In this document: positions 39,201-50,800 of the stretch, in pieces
Numbering within the stretch: position 1 is the stretch's first letter
Layout of the letters: each line of letters begins with the position of its first letter
Origin: Galerina marginata
Lineage: Eukaryota > Basidiomycota > Agaricomycetes > Agaricales > Galerinaceae
DNA length: 64,000 nucleotides
Assembly (NCBI GenBank): GCA_023014335.1
Contig: JAECYW010000002.1
Location: 1,984,001 to 2,048,000 of the forward strand
Direction: 5' to 3'
Made by a program: the position numbers and the translations under genes
Notes under the pieces: model-generated
What the model was told of the DNA's origin: nothing
The model's database searches: none
The model's input: the letters and a program-made list of their open reading frames with translations, nothing else

Positions 39201-42200
39201 GCTGAAAATATCAGTTCCTGCAGCAAGATTGAGGAAATGGGACTTGCGCTGCGAGCCGGGATAAAAGATTAAACGTTCTGCTTGGCTTCTCGGCCCATGC
39301 ATTTTCTCGTAGTAGACTTCTTGCACTGACGAATGATTGTATTGCGAGCTGAACAAGAATATTGAGCGAGCTCCAAATAAGCGAGTAAGAACAATCGTGA
39401 CCTCATGGGCGCCACGGGCCCAGGCAGATTCGCCTGCATCAATCAAGACATCCAGTAACTCATCTCGTTTGGGATGGTCGTGCAAAAGGTTAAGACATCT
39501 ATTAAACATAAACTGGATGCAGGACCATTGAAGCCATCAAATAACCGACCTTTTTGCATGTTCTGCTATTCGGTAAACATCGATCGGTGTCTCATGTAGC
39601 ATCATTAGAATGATCTAATCGCTCGTCAATTCAGCAATCCATTAGAATGAAATGCATTACCCTGAAAGACATCTTCGCGATGGCATCTCGCGAAAGCGAC
39701 TCAACCTCAGCTTGGGCAGCTTGACGATATCGGTCGTGAGCGAAGCTACACATGTCTCTTGCCCTGGTAATTAACCAGCCTTCTGTCAAAGCTAGCTGAA
39801 GTCCCCGCATTGATCTGTGACTATTCCCTTGCCCTGTATCCCGAAGATTCGAGACAGCTCTGTGAAGGCTCCAGATATGGTCAATGTCATCATCGTTTCC
39901 GCTATGTTCATTCGAGTCCTCCCAGTCCAGCATTAATGCAACCTCCGTCACCTTGAAGCTGATAGAGCTCAGATACTTGAGCTGTTTGCCAACCGGTAAT
40001 GATGACTCACGTCTCTCCAAAGAATGCCGCCCATAACAAATATTTGCGAGCTTCTTCAGGTAGTTCACGAAGCTGGGTAATTAAAAATGTAAGATCTGTA
40101 GGGTCAGAAATCTTTTGATTCGATAAGCTGTTTTCGATCCCCGGCATATCGTATCTACAGCAAATAAAAGTCAGACAACAACATGAGTGATTTAGATAAC
40201 ATACATCCAGTAATTGTGCTCCCAGTTGAATTTGATCTTTCAGATTTCGACTTCAGCCGTAGGGATTAAATAATCGAAAAAATGACCTTACAAGATGTTG
40301 ACGCTGAAGTGTTGTCAAGACACTGCGCGCTGAGAATGCATTTCCGGAAGAAGCCGCCAATACGAAGTTCGACAAAGGCGTACAGTCTTCTATAGTTCGG
40401 TGCAGTGTCTTGGACACCAACAACGATATAGCCAAAAGAGTTAAAGGTTCCACAGTGATCCAGGCAACTCTTGACCTACTGCTGAACATTCCCCTTACAT
40501 GTTCAACGATGTCGCTGAAGTTATATGAGGCGAGATGCACGAAAGTAAACGTAAATTACACATACACCTTGTCGGAGCGTAATGTAGCAAACACAAGCTT
40601 TAGCATATATGGTCAGCATGCGTCTGAAGCCGTAGCACTGTCACGCTTACCATCCGGCTCCTAGAATTCACGAGTGTAGAAACCAGGTCAAGGGTCCTGG
40701 AATAGAATATAAAACCCAAGAATGAATGTAATGTCTCAATAGAGACCTACGATTGATCTGCTTCATGTAAATCATCAAGGAACAATGCGAACAGACGTGT
40801 TTCCGCGATGACAGTAAAGACGTTCTCGACCAGTGACTGAAATCTCGCTCGAAGTTCTCGGGAGTTTAAAGGTTCTTGTGGGTTGTCTAGGTGAATGTCG
40901 AACAAAGCCAATACATCCTTGAGCTCTGGAGTTCCTTGGTAAAGGAGAGGAACATTTTGCAATTGCGGCCCGAGGCGTTCGCGCAAAGCATTGACAAAAC
41001 GGTGCAAATCAGTGTGAAAGACCATTAGCTGCCGGAGTACCGAGGACAAACAGCCCAACTATGGGGAATTTTCGTATAAATATCCAAATGTCCAAGAATG
41101 CGATGGGACTTACGAGGGCGGCAAATGGCGCAGAATCCGCGCTCTGGAATTTGGCTTGGCCCCATAGTCCGTGGGCTATTTATACGTCAGTAGGGTTGTT
41201 TTCGTCTGTAAGTTAAGCTCACATCTCCACGATGCTTGATTTACGAGAACCATCGAACTTTTCCCTATCCTAAATTATGTTTAAAATAGAAGATCTAAAA
41301 TCGGAGAAAACGGACCTACCCTGGAGGCCCAATAACTATGACGGCCTGTGTGTGTGAAACCCGACTTCGGTTACGCAAAACTCCCTTCCGTAAACCTTCT
41401 CCAGAATGCAAAGAAGGACTGAGGGATACTGGAGCAGAATGCTCGTGTACAGAGTTATCCAATGTCGTGAAAGTTCTGGGGCTGGAGCTACCTGCCATCG
41501 AGGTATTGTAGAGAGAATCACTCCGCGAGGACACCGAATCTGGATATTCATCAGTAGTGAAGCTGTATGAACCCCTAGTCGACAACGCAAAATAGCCCTT
41601 TGTAGAGGAAAAATGCTTGGAAAAGCTCGTCGAAACGTTGCGAACTAGTGTCGACTTAGATGACATTCAAGTGATGAGCATTTTGAGATCACTTACTAAC
41701 GTTTCTGATCAACTCAAGTTCCGTTTCCCGACCGAACTAAATTAATGTTAGCCCGAGACAAACTTGAAGATCACTTTACAGATACCAAAGCGAGCGGCAT
41801 AGTAAATTCCTGAACCACAGGGCACACATAGATCAGTATGTGGCGGCATTACAGTCAATTTGAACTAACAATGAACCGATCTTCCAAAGCGATTTCGAAA
41901 GAAGAAATAAGCTTTATATTGAAATCAGCAGTTATCACGCCTTTATACTTGAGGAGGGACTCACTTCTGAAGACTCCTCTGACGATGAAGACACTGTAGC
42001 TAGAAGACGTTGTTGACATTGAATTAGATCTGTCTTTAGGCCATAGGCACTTTGGTACCGCAAATCAGGATTCTTGGCCAAGAGCTGAATTATACTTTGA
42101 ATGCGAGGTTGAGAGTAGTTTTAAGGAATGTATACCTTATCAATGATATTCGCGAGAACCTGTGGAACGTCACGCCGAACCTCGTGAACTGGCATGGGTC

Positions 42201-43372
42201 TTTTCTGCACTATAGAGTGCAAAAGTTCAAGAGCACCGCCTTCAAATGGCATTTGGCCTCGCCCGACAAGTAATGTCCAAAAAAGGATCCCAAGAGAATA
42301 TAGGTCCGTCCTGTGATCCTGGGCCATTGTTTCGATGCTGCCCGTCTGCTCGGGTGCGAGATAGCATAGCGCTTCCTTGATTTTAAGCTTTTCTACCTCT
42401 TCATAGGCGCGCAAAACAAGAGACGAAGGTGACCCGAAATTTTCCAACGAAATAGCGCGGTTCCCAAAGTGTACCAGTCTCACAAAACCAGAGTGCGAGT
42501 TCAAATGGAAGGCATTGGCACGAACTGTGAGGAATTCAGCAAGAGACATCAAAAAGGGAGCTCTCACAAACCTTCACGATGTACTAATCCTGCCCTAATA
42601 AAGGTATGTCAGAACCAGTCGACAGAGTTGAAGGAATGATATTACTTGTGTAAAACCTCTAAACAATGAGTGGCTTGGATTGAGAATCTGAAAAAAAAAA
42701 CCTGTTAATCGATGTATTGTACCTCATTTGAATTTGATTCACTCAAGAAATGAAGCGAGGTCCATAATATCGAAAGCTTCCATCTCCTCAGCCAAGTCAG
42801 GTTCCTCAAGGCCCACCATGTAGATGTCGGCATGGGTAGTAATAGTTGGCCTAGTACGAGAAACATCAGCCACCACTAAATCATTCACTTTCGAAGGTGG
42901 CAAATAGCGCCCAAGCAGATTGAGGCCTGGGTGGACAAGAAGAAGAACAACACAATCTCCGCTCTCGCGGGGGATTTTGAGGAAGTCGATCATCCGGAGA
43001 GTAGTACTTTGACCTTCCAATGAAGCAGCCATTCGTCCCAATCTAAGCCATGAAGTACAGATTAGAAGGGTCAGATCCCACATGTAAACACGCACATATG
43101 GGCCTCCCGTTCGAGGCACATCGAACCGTTCGACTGAGCAGGGGCGATTTTGGCAAGGACGTTTGAACCATCCTTCAGGCTATTTCCCTCAGCCAAAATG
43201 GTCATACTGCCCGTGTCCTGCCATGGGACCGCCTAAAAATTGGATGGATATCAGATTTTATTTTTATTATATGGGTCATGGAAACCTTTTCAAACGTATA
43301 TCCAGGGACCGACAGGACTGCATCTCTGAAGTACAAGGTCGGGAAGGTGGGTTGACCAAACTTCTTCCTCAT
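33205..43372 (-). CDS. Giant hybrid histidine kinase: pseudokinase, ATPase, GAF, HisKA, HATPase, receivers
   Basis: One gene of about 10 kb with dozens of short introns. Order of domains from the start at 43372: a Ser/Thr kinase fold (about 42130-43372) with HRE at 42573-42581 in place of HRD and HFG at 42463-42471 in place of DFG; an AAA/Orc-type ATPase (40740-41345) with GPPGIGKSS and [12 protein letters not shown]; a long helical region (37000-40700); a GAF domain (about 35715-36740); HisKA with MSHELRTPF, phospho-His codon 35635-35637; HATPase with [10 protein letters not shown] and [20 protein letters not shown]; a degenerate receiver (33830-34330); and a true receiver with its Asp in [14 protein letters not shown] (33588-33590) and KPLKR. 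This resembles fission yeast Mak2/Mak3 and fungal group X kinases, which pass phosphate to Ypd1/HPt proteins and on to stress MAP kinases, with peroxide sensing in yeast relatives. The exact exon map of the helical middle is not proven. Confidence 0.88.
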
Positions 43373-43677
43373 AGCCCTCCGAGAGTCAGGAAAAGCTCAG
43401 TTGGTTGGTAGCCCAATTTGCGACCTGAATGACTCGGAATGGGACAATGAGGGAGTAAAATAAGCAAGTAGTATCGTGAGCGGACGAGCAATCAGCGTCT
43501 ACGAGGGTCACGTGAATTTCTGCTTCCAATGCTTTTCATCGATGACCTCATGATCAAAACTACGAATCATGTTTGACAGCAACAGATGGTTTCTCTGAAT
43601 TTATACTAAGCATGTATCGACGAGCTATTCGGGTGGAAACGTAAAGAGATTTACAAGACGAGCAGGTGAGAACACAT
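43373..43677. promoter_or_regulatory. Promoter gap of the hybrid kinase
   Basis: About 305 bases lie between the start of the kinase and the stop of SUB2, both on the minus strand. It should hold the SUB2 3' UTR and the kinase promoter. No coding exon seen. Confidence 0.35.
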
Positions 43678-45549
43678 TCAAGATGTCACTGAAAGGGCGA
43701 GTTTATGGACGTTTCCGACTATAATAAATAGAACTTACTGTAACTTGCAGGGTCAATATGGTCAGGCAGTTCCGGTACTGCGACTTCGAACCGTGACTGG
43801 ATTTCTGCCATGACCTTCTGGTCGCTTTCTGAGGAGACGAATGTGATGGCGAGACCCTTCGTTCCGAATCGCCCCGCTCGCCTGTTAAAGTCAGCACACT
43901 GTTTTTCTTGCCATATCACGATGACGCGTACCCGACACGATGCAAATAACTGTCAGCATCAGGAGGGCAATCGTAGTTGATGACGATATTGACACGCTCA
44001 ACATCTATGCCACGACCAAAAATATCGGTTGCGACCAAGATACGCTTCTCAAACGCTTTAAACGCAGAGTATCTGCTGATGCTGTTATGATGTTTTTTTT
44101 ATGTGAGTCAGTGATATGGGGAGAGAAAATCCCACGAACCGTTCTTCTTGTTGGAGACCCGAATGGATACTTATACTTGGGAAGTTACAAGATACCAGAA
44201 GCTTGTCGAGTTCGATAGCACGAGCAACGGACTTCACGAATATGACGACCTACAAAACTGTAAGATCGAAGGTCTAACATCAATAACTGTGCTTGCCTGG
44301 TTGAATTCCAGGGAGTCCAGCAACTCATTCAACTTCCGATTCTTCCCAACTTCTTCCAGCTTCACGTAGTGTTGTTGGAGACCATGAAGGGTAAGCTTTG
44401 TTTCATCATCGACAAAGATTTCCAGGGGCTGCAACGAATTTGTGAGAAAATGAAAAACGGATATAGAGATGCGCACGTTTGCCATGAACTTCTTGCATGT
44501 CGCCCTAATATCCTTCGCTAAGGTGGCGCTAAACATCATGACTTGCTTGTGATGGGGCGTGGCTCGGAAGATTTCTTGCACGTCACGGCGCATGTCTAAT
44601 GGACGATGTCGGGATTAGATAAGATGGTCGAAACAGGCGGCACAAAAGAGAAGATGCGAGACGAATAACAAAGATGGAAAATAAACTTGGCAGTCGCAGC
44701 ACGTAATCCGGATGGAAACCCTCGGAAATTGACGTTCGTAGTTTGGTGAAGCGACGAATGTAAAGGATGGAGGTGGGAGCGCCAAATCGCAAGACTAACC
44801 GAGCTGTTCGAGCATTTTATCGCACTCGTCCAAAACAAAATGCTTGACATTTTTCGCGTCGAGGACCTTATCTCTTGCGAGGGCGTTCAACCGGCCGGGT
44901 GTGGCGACGACGATATGCGGGCATTTGGTTTTGTCGCGGAGAATTTCAGCGTCTTTGGCGACGGGCGTGCCACCGTAGAAAGTGCTGACACGCACGTCTG
45001 GCATGTACTTGGCGAAGCGAGTGTATTCGTTTTTGATTTGGAATGCAAGTTCCCGAGTATGACAGAGCACCAAGACGGATACTTCGCCATTGACAGGCTC
45101 AAGCTGTTGCAACGTGGCCAGGACGAAGACGGCTGTCTTTCCATGACCGGATTTCGCCTGGCAGAGCACGTCCATGCCTAGAACAGCCTGCGGAATACAC
45201 TCTTGCTGCACTGTGAGGGGGTTGTGTGAGAATGGACGGAGGGATTCGACGAGGAGGCATACCTTCTGACGGATGCTCAAAACCAAGGTCACTAATAGCA
45301 CGCAACAACTCAGGCTTGAGAAGGAAATCTCTGAAAAAGAGATGAATGAACAGATGAAAAAAGTTTGCTCGTGCTGCAATCTCACCGGAAACCAGTTGAA
45401 TGAATGCCCGAAAAGTTTTTCTTATCATTTCCCTCTCCGTCAAGGGCGCCTGTTGTTACACCTCCATTAGTTGCTGCGGTCGTACCAGCATTTGGGATGT
45501 CATGGTCTTCTTCGTAGTCAATAAGGTCCTCGTTGTCGTGTCCGCTCAT
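43678..45549 (-). CDS. SUB2: Sub2/UAP56 DECD-box RNA helicase
   Basis: The start [20 protein letters not shown] and block [20 protein letters not shown] are typical Sub2. Helicase motifs are all visible: Q motif region [18 protein letters not shown], motif [12 protein letters not shown] in [15 protein letters not shown] (motif [22 protein letters not shown]) and SAT in [31 protein letters not shown] and HRVGRAGRFG. DECD separates Sub2 from most DEAD-box proteins. Sub2 acts in the nucleus in spliceosome assembly and in TREX-mediated mRNA export. The last intron has its donor after the codon for TAC of DPASY and adds MTS before the stop. Motif I has His where most relatives carry Met or Leu. 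Confidence 0.95.
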
Positions 45550-46062
45550 GGCTGTGACTTTTGAAGAATAAAGCAGAGAGAGGATGAATGGGAGAGTAAA
45601 AAGAGAGATGGATGAAAGCTGAACGAACCAAAAGACAACTGATTGGTTATCCTTCCAAGCCAAACAACAACAGCCACTCGACTACCCTGACTCGAGTCTC
45701 GCACGGACCCTCGGTGCCAGATCCTCCACCATTGGTTCGTAGCCGGATTTATTTCATGATTTCCCTCATTTTTTCTCGGCCAGGCTGCCTTCAGCAGGCG
45801 AAGACCTTTTGGTCATCCCAAACTATTCTGAAAGGCTTGATAATCGTAAGATTGCACAGGCTTCAAAATCGCGGCATTAAGTTACCCAATCACTTCCGAA
45901 TATGGCCGAACCCCGCAGGCCCTAGGCGCCATGAGAGTGCAATGCTTTTTTGCAGGTCAACTGAAGCTGCATGCTTCCAGGCGTCCCCATTGACCTCCCG
46001 ACTTACTTAGGTATAGCTGGGCTATAACTTCAACCTCCTAGACTCCCTCTTTCAACTTTACG
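45550..46062. promoter_or_regulatory. Divergent region SUB2 / mitochondrial carrier
   Basis: Contains the promoters of both genes. A 130-codon open frame on the plus strand (45612-46010) exists, but its text has no family features and no splice context, so I leave it out. Confidence 0.4.
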
Positions 46063-47526
46063 ATGCCGTCTGAATATCCGTTTTGGTTAGCTCGTTTATG
46101 ACCGGAGCGATCTATAGCATGAACTAATGACTAACAGGCTAGGAGGTACATCCGTTCTGTCGTTCGTTGGCAGCATACTGATGCTGCAGGCTCGTGTTGC
46201 GTAGGAGTTGCTGCGTCAAGTACGTCGAACTTCGCTCGGATTACCTTTGAATAGTTCCTGATCCTACTTCTAGTGGCCGCATCGTGCACTCATCCTTTGG
46301 ATGTCACCAAAGTGTTCGTTCAAACCCTTGCTAGTAGCGAAGCCTACTCATACAACCTACAGACGCATGCAAACATTGAATGCAATTTCGGGCTCAAAGC
46401 GTCCCTCGACCGCATCCGTCATACGGACCTCAATCTCAAAATCAGGTTTTCGAAGTTTGTATGTTGGGCTCAGCGCGTCATTAATGAGACAAATGTCATA
46501 TTCGCTGGTGAGGCTTGGGCTGTACGAGAAAATGAAAGCCCAGCTGTCGCAAGAAGGCAAAAATTCAACTGCTCGGCTTCTTTTGGCTGCGTGTGTCGCT
46601 GGAGGACTTGGGGGCGTGGCTGGCAATCCTGCAGGTCTGTCTATCCCCTTCGATGGATACGGTCGAGCTACAACGTCTATGAGATTGCAGATATCATCTT
46701 GGTAAGGATGACTAGCGACTTGGTTAGACCCCAGGACAAGCGATACAACTATTCGAATGCATTCTCTGGATTGGTTAATGTCGTAAGGGAAGAAGGCTTT
46801 CAAGGCCTTTCCCGAGGCCTTGGAACAAACACGGTGAGAAATTTTATTGCAATTTCTTACTGGTAGTTAATGCTCTATTTAGTTTCGAGCTGTGTTAATG
46901 AACGTGCGCATGTCCAGCAATTCTGGCACTGACTATTTTTCATTCTATTTTCATTTGCCAGGCTTCACAAGTAGGATCGTAGGTGCTCGAAATAACTCGC
47001 GCCCCTCATTTGGTCTAACTTTCTTTTGTAGATACGACTTCTTCAAGTCGACCTTGCTGGCGAACCCCTTGCCTGTCGTTCATTACCAGTTCAGAGACAA
47101 CCTGATTCTCCATCTCATTTCGAGCTGTATGGCTGGAATGTTCGCAACGAGTGAGTACGTTCGTCGCTCCTATGTCATTATTTTGATTTCATTCTCTCAG
47201 CGGTCTGCTCTCCTGCCGACGTTATTCGATCTCGCATTATGGCTGCGGTACGCGTTTTTGTCTCCTAAGATATCCACCATTTAACCTTGTTTACTCAAGT
47301 CCTGTGAAACTACATTTACTGAGGTTCTCAGTCGCTCTTTTCATGAAGAAGGCATTCGCTTTTTGTTCAAGGGCTGGACACCGTCCTTCATTCGATTGGG
47401 TCCGAACACTGTGCTGATGTTTGTTTTCTATGAGGTAAGACAAAGACTACATGTTTCGAATCCCTGGGTCGCTACTCACTTATCATATAGCAACTCAAAA
47501 AGTGTTGGAAGGCAAAATTGACTTGA
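46063..47526 (+). CDS. Mitochondrial solute carrier, dicarboxylate-carrier-like
   Basis: Exons: 46063-46085, 46138-46145 (8 bases), 46205-46219 (15 bases), 46274-46313 and further exons, giving MPSEYPFWLGGVAASMAASC. The three carrier repeats are visible by their PxD signatures: THPLDVTKVRMQTL, GNPADIILVRMTSDLVRP and VCSPADVIRSRIMAA. Each is followed by the expected gly-rich half (FRSLYVGLSASLMRQMSYSL, GLSRGLGTNTFRAVLMN and FLFKGWTPSFIRLGPNTVLM). The family sits in the inner mitochondrial membrane and swaps small anions; the sequence is closest to the DIC1-type dicarboxylate/phosphate carriers. The intron after VTK has its donor after AAAGT so that the Val codon is split. Substrate remains an inference. 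Confidence 0.88.
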
Positions 47527-47710
47527 ATGTCCTTGAATACCTTACAGATACCTTTCAAGAATCTGACTTTGAGTACATCTACGGCGGGAGCTCGGTTCTT
47601 CCCACTTTGAACTACTAGAAACATTCCTATGGACACAGGTGCCATTTAGAGACTGGCCGCTAGATAGAATGACTTAATAATCTTCAAGTACTTACCAATT
47701 ATCCTATATG

Positions 47711-49820
47711 TTAGACCGCAGTATACACAATTATGTTGTCAAGATCCGCGGCGTAGTCTGTGAAGAGTGAATATGTCGGATCGAATTTAGTTACTAACAG
47801 ACCAATGCGTACTGTTCTGGTGGGTGGAAAACGCAAGAGAATTCGTCCCACTTCGGAGGTTGAGCTTGACAGGGACCGACAGAAGAACGTGTCCGCCCCC
47901 ACTATTTGGCTGATCGACCAGAACACTCGCACCTCCATTCACACTACGGTGACGCATTCACCGAGGAGAAAACAATTCACATTTCCTAGCCGAAGACCCA
48001 CCTAACGGTTGTGTTTCTCCATATAGAATCACCTGGCATCATAAGGCATGAGTTCAGGCGATTATTAGTAGAATGTCTACTGGAGGAATACCGTTCGCAT
48101 AACGCAAGGACACCCATTGGGCTACACCAACACCTTGAACATTGATCGTGACGGAATCCGCCTTTCCCTTAAATGAAATGCTAAGCTGTCTGATAAATGG
48201 ATTTGAATGAATGAAGATACCGAGGTATCCAACGGCCTTCCCGCCAGAGAAAGACGAATCCGACAAGATAGTTGCGGAGCCAGAAACAGTCCCACTTTCC
48301 GCCTCGTAGCTCACGCCGGAAGCGGCAGTATACGTCCCTGTTGCAAGGTCGATGCTCCAGACATCAGCCGGGACAATCTGAGGGACGCCCGTGCTCCAAC
48401 TCAGTGGATACCAAATGTAAGTGCTACTGCCCAACAAGGTAGGACGCCAACGGTCGCCCATGTAAATTGCGAGGTTTGACTGGATTGACATGTCGAAGGC
48501 ATTTTGCGAGAAATAGGTGCGGACAGACTCGGGTGCGATATCAGCCTGGGCGGACCAAGGACCAGCCAAGGTCTGCATAGGTTGTAAGGCTGGAAAGGAC
48601 AAACTCGTAGAAGCGTTCTACTGACCGAAGCGGTAAAGAACTTGTTTGGATTGGGGTCCCATCCACTGGTATGAGACTGCAAAAAGATAATATACCTCAG
48701 AAAATGTTAAATTCAAACCGGCATTGAGCAAGGACGTCAATTACCCCATTGCGTTTGAGTACTCCGGGTGCTTCCAGCGTCGAGCCTACAGAAACATGTC
48801 GATATGTGTACGAAATTTGAAGTTTAGAAGGCACTCACCTGAAAGCACACTGGACTGCAAGACAACATTGTAGTAGTTAGAATCAAGTTTAGATATTTTG
48901 AAGTTCTGGTTGTTGTCGGAAGCGTAAAGAAGGTATGCGGTTTGCGCAGCTTTACAAAAGACTTGTTAGCAGCGTTATGAAAAGCTTGCACGAGGACAAC
49001 TTACCGTCATCTACAGTCAAGACAGCTCCAGTTATATATACTCGGCTGAGAGATACTCGGAATATCATCTTCACCGTCCTGATAGAGACCCATGTCCCTC
49101 GAATCGGCTCCTAGGGGCTTGAAACTGGATTGGAAAGTGTATGGCCCGCAAGGCGATGTTGCCCTCGCAACACCGACTTGTGCAGCCCCATAACTAGTAC
49201 GCGTAAGGAGTCAGCGATGTCATTCTGCGTTGCATCCACCAATAATATCGCACTTGGATGTGTCTGAATGGAACCACATAACATATTCGGAATTCTGGTT
49301 GAGCACTTCGTGGGAAGTCTGTCATGAGAGAGCTACCATGGCATACCGCTTTATTGAATATAACTTAACCAAGGCGTCAAGCCATGTTGCAAGAGGCGGC
49401 AGAAGTAACACAGACCTTTGGGACGTTCCACAATGTTGGATGTGGATATCATGGTGCCACTTACTGGGCTAAGAGCGTCATTCTGGCGAGTCCAAGTGAC
49501 AAGGTCGGAAGACTAATACAATGTGGCATTAGAATCTGGCTTGAAACGCAACCGGTTCAAATAACCGTGTAGCAAGAAACGGCTTTGAACAGGGCACTGT
49601 TATGCGACTTGTCTTCGCCGAACCAATAGTACGTGGAGCCGACCTGTCAAGGTTCCATGATTAACAATGGATCAGAAAACATCCTTCATACCTTCAAAAA
49701 TCCACCACCATGGGCTTGGATCACGTTCCCGCTGGTGTCTGTCCAAGCAGCTCCTGGAACTATGAGGGCAGCTTGCACAAGCGGTAAAAAGAAGAGGAGA
49801 AGGCCGATCAAAGCAGTCAT
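47711..49820 (-). CDS. GH43 exo-beta-1,3-galactanase with CBM35
   Basis: A signal peptide (MTALIGLLLFFLPLVQA) precedes a GH43 domain of the exo-1,3-galactanase type: AAWTDTSGNVIQAHGGG, YYWFGEDKSHNSALFKAVSC, SNIVERPKVIFN and FHSDTSNYGAAQVGVARATS. A C-terminal CBM35 follows (EAESGTVSG, VSLRYANG, NNYAADLDNIIVY), as in the white-rot enzyme family. It would release galactose from beta-1,3-galactan side chains of arabinogalactan proteins outside the cell. Unusual points: a 6-base exon at 49005-49010 is needed to give QDDDAAQTAYLL, and the CBM35 start (after an intron 48168-48220) needs one extra base removed at 48155-48156 to read GYLGKGGSVTIN. Without that the frame is lost for a short stretch. 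The last exon ends at 47711. Start chosen for the signal peptide. Confidence 0.9.
49005..49010 (-). other. 6-base microexon of the GH43 gene
   Basis: The minus-strand exon is ATGACG, preceded by GACTGTAG and followed by GTAAG. It joins CAGGACG and CTGCGCAAACC to give QDDDAAQ, the conserved text of the family. Without it the DDD run is lost. Confidence 0.65.
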
Positions 49821-50800
49821 TTGCTGAAGAGGTGAGCAGGCTCTAAGGCGAGAGGGCGGGGCCAGCTGCATTGCATTTTATGTTCACCGAACGATGCTTC
49901 TTATTGGTCGTGCAACTTCTCTGAGCAAAGTCAAACAAAGTCTCAAGCAGGAGGGCGGGAGTATACCGGGAGAAGAACTGAGGTCAAAGATTTTATGAGT
50001 GCATGCGCTATCATCAGGTGTTGCAGTCAGCTGGCGAGAAGTGCTTTAAAACCAGCAAATATCGGATCTGAAGGGTGAAACCTGTTAGGTATGTCATTAC
50101 CGTTCTGTGTCCAACAATGAACAGAAGACGACAGATCGGTCGACTTGCTACTAGTAGAGAATCAGGTTGCACAAGATATCACACATAAATGATGGTGATT
50201 GTTTATCAGATCGGCAAACACTGGTAGACGAGCACGACACCGTCGGCACGAAAGGACGGCAAATCGTTGGTCCAATATTATAGTTTGGCCAGTTAAATAA
50301 GCCGCATGGCGCAGAGGAAGCGCCTTTGGGTGAAGAAGCCGAAATTCATGAGATAGAGGAAAATTTGGTAAACTTACAGGACCTGGTTAGGTTGATGAAG
50401 AGTCTTTTTTAATTTGTAGTTTCTTCTTCATGTATTTATTTATTTTCCTGCAGATCCCTCTGTCGGTGTAATCTAGTCTATCTATGTGCCACTTCAAGTT
50501 GTTACAGATACTAGTATATTAATATTGTGGCGCTATGGAGTTCTGTAGTAACGAGCGTAGCTTCAAGGATGATCATGACTATGCCTATGTTCCGAAAACT
50601 TCGCATACTTAGTCCTTTATATCCATATCCCAGCTGCAGTCCTAAATATACGGTGGCTGTGTCCGAAATTATGTGCACGTGGAATTACTCGACGTGTCGA
50701 TTTTAACCCTCTCAATATCAACAACGAAAAAGTAACTCAGTGGCCTGGAAGTCACAAAGAGCTCTGGAATTTACGGACCTCACCCTCAAAGACGCGGGCT
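49821..50800. other. Intergenic region with a tRNA-Met-like 5' fragment
   Basis: This is the longest gap, 980 bases, between two divergent genes (GH43 and SLC33). From 50300 to 50323 the sequence AGCCGCATGGCGCAGAGG and the following AAGCGC matches the 5' half of an initiator tRNA, with an A-box, but no 3' half or clear B-box follows. A run of six T lies at about 50405. No coding exon is supported. Confidence 0.45.

Noticed and set aside
33205..43372. Two separate genes, an ATPase/kinase gene and a histidine kinase gene
   Set aside because: The domain order and lack of a stop plus start pair fit one known fungal architecture; separation was not supported, though a transcript map is needed for the middle.
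45612..46010. 132-codon frame between SUB2 and the carrier
   Set aside because: It has no domain, biased composition typical of intergenic DNA, and would occupy the divergent promoter.
47760..48005. Plus-strand frame near the end of GH43
   Set aside because: The minus strand there carries CBM35 exons ending in NNYAADLDNIIVY, so the plus frame is a shadow.
50300..50410. A functional tRNA gene
   Set aside because: Only the 5' head resembles an initiator tRNA; there is no matching acceptor stem or B-box.
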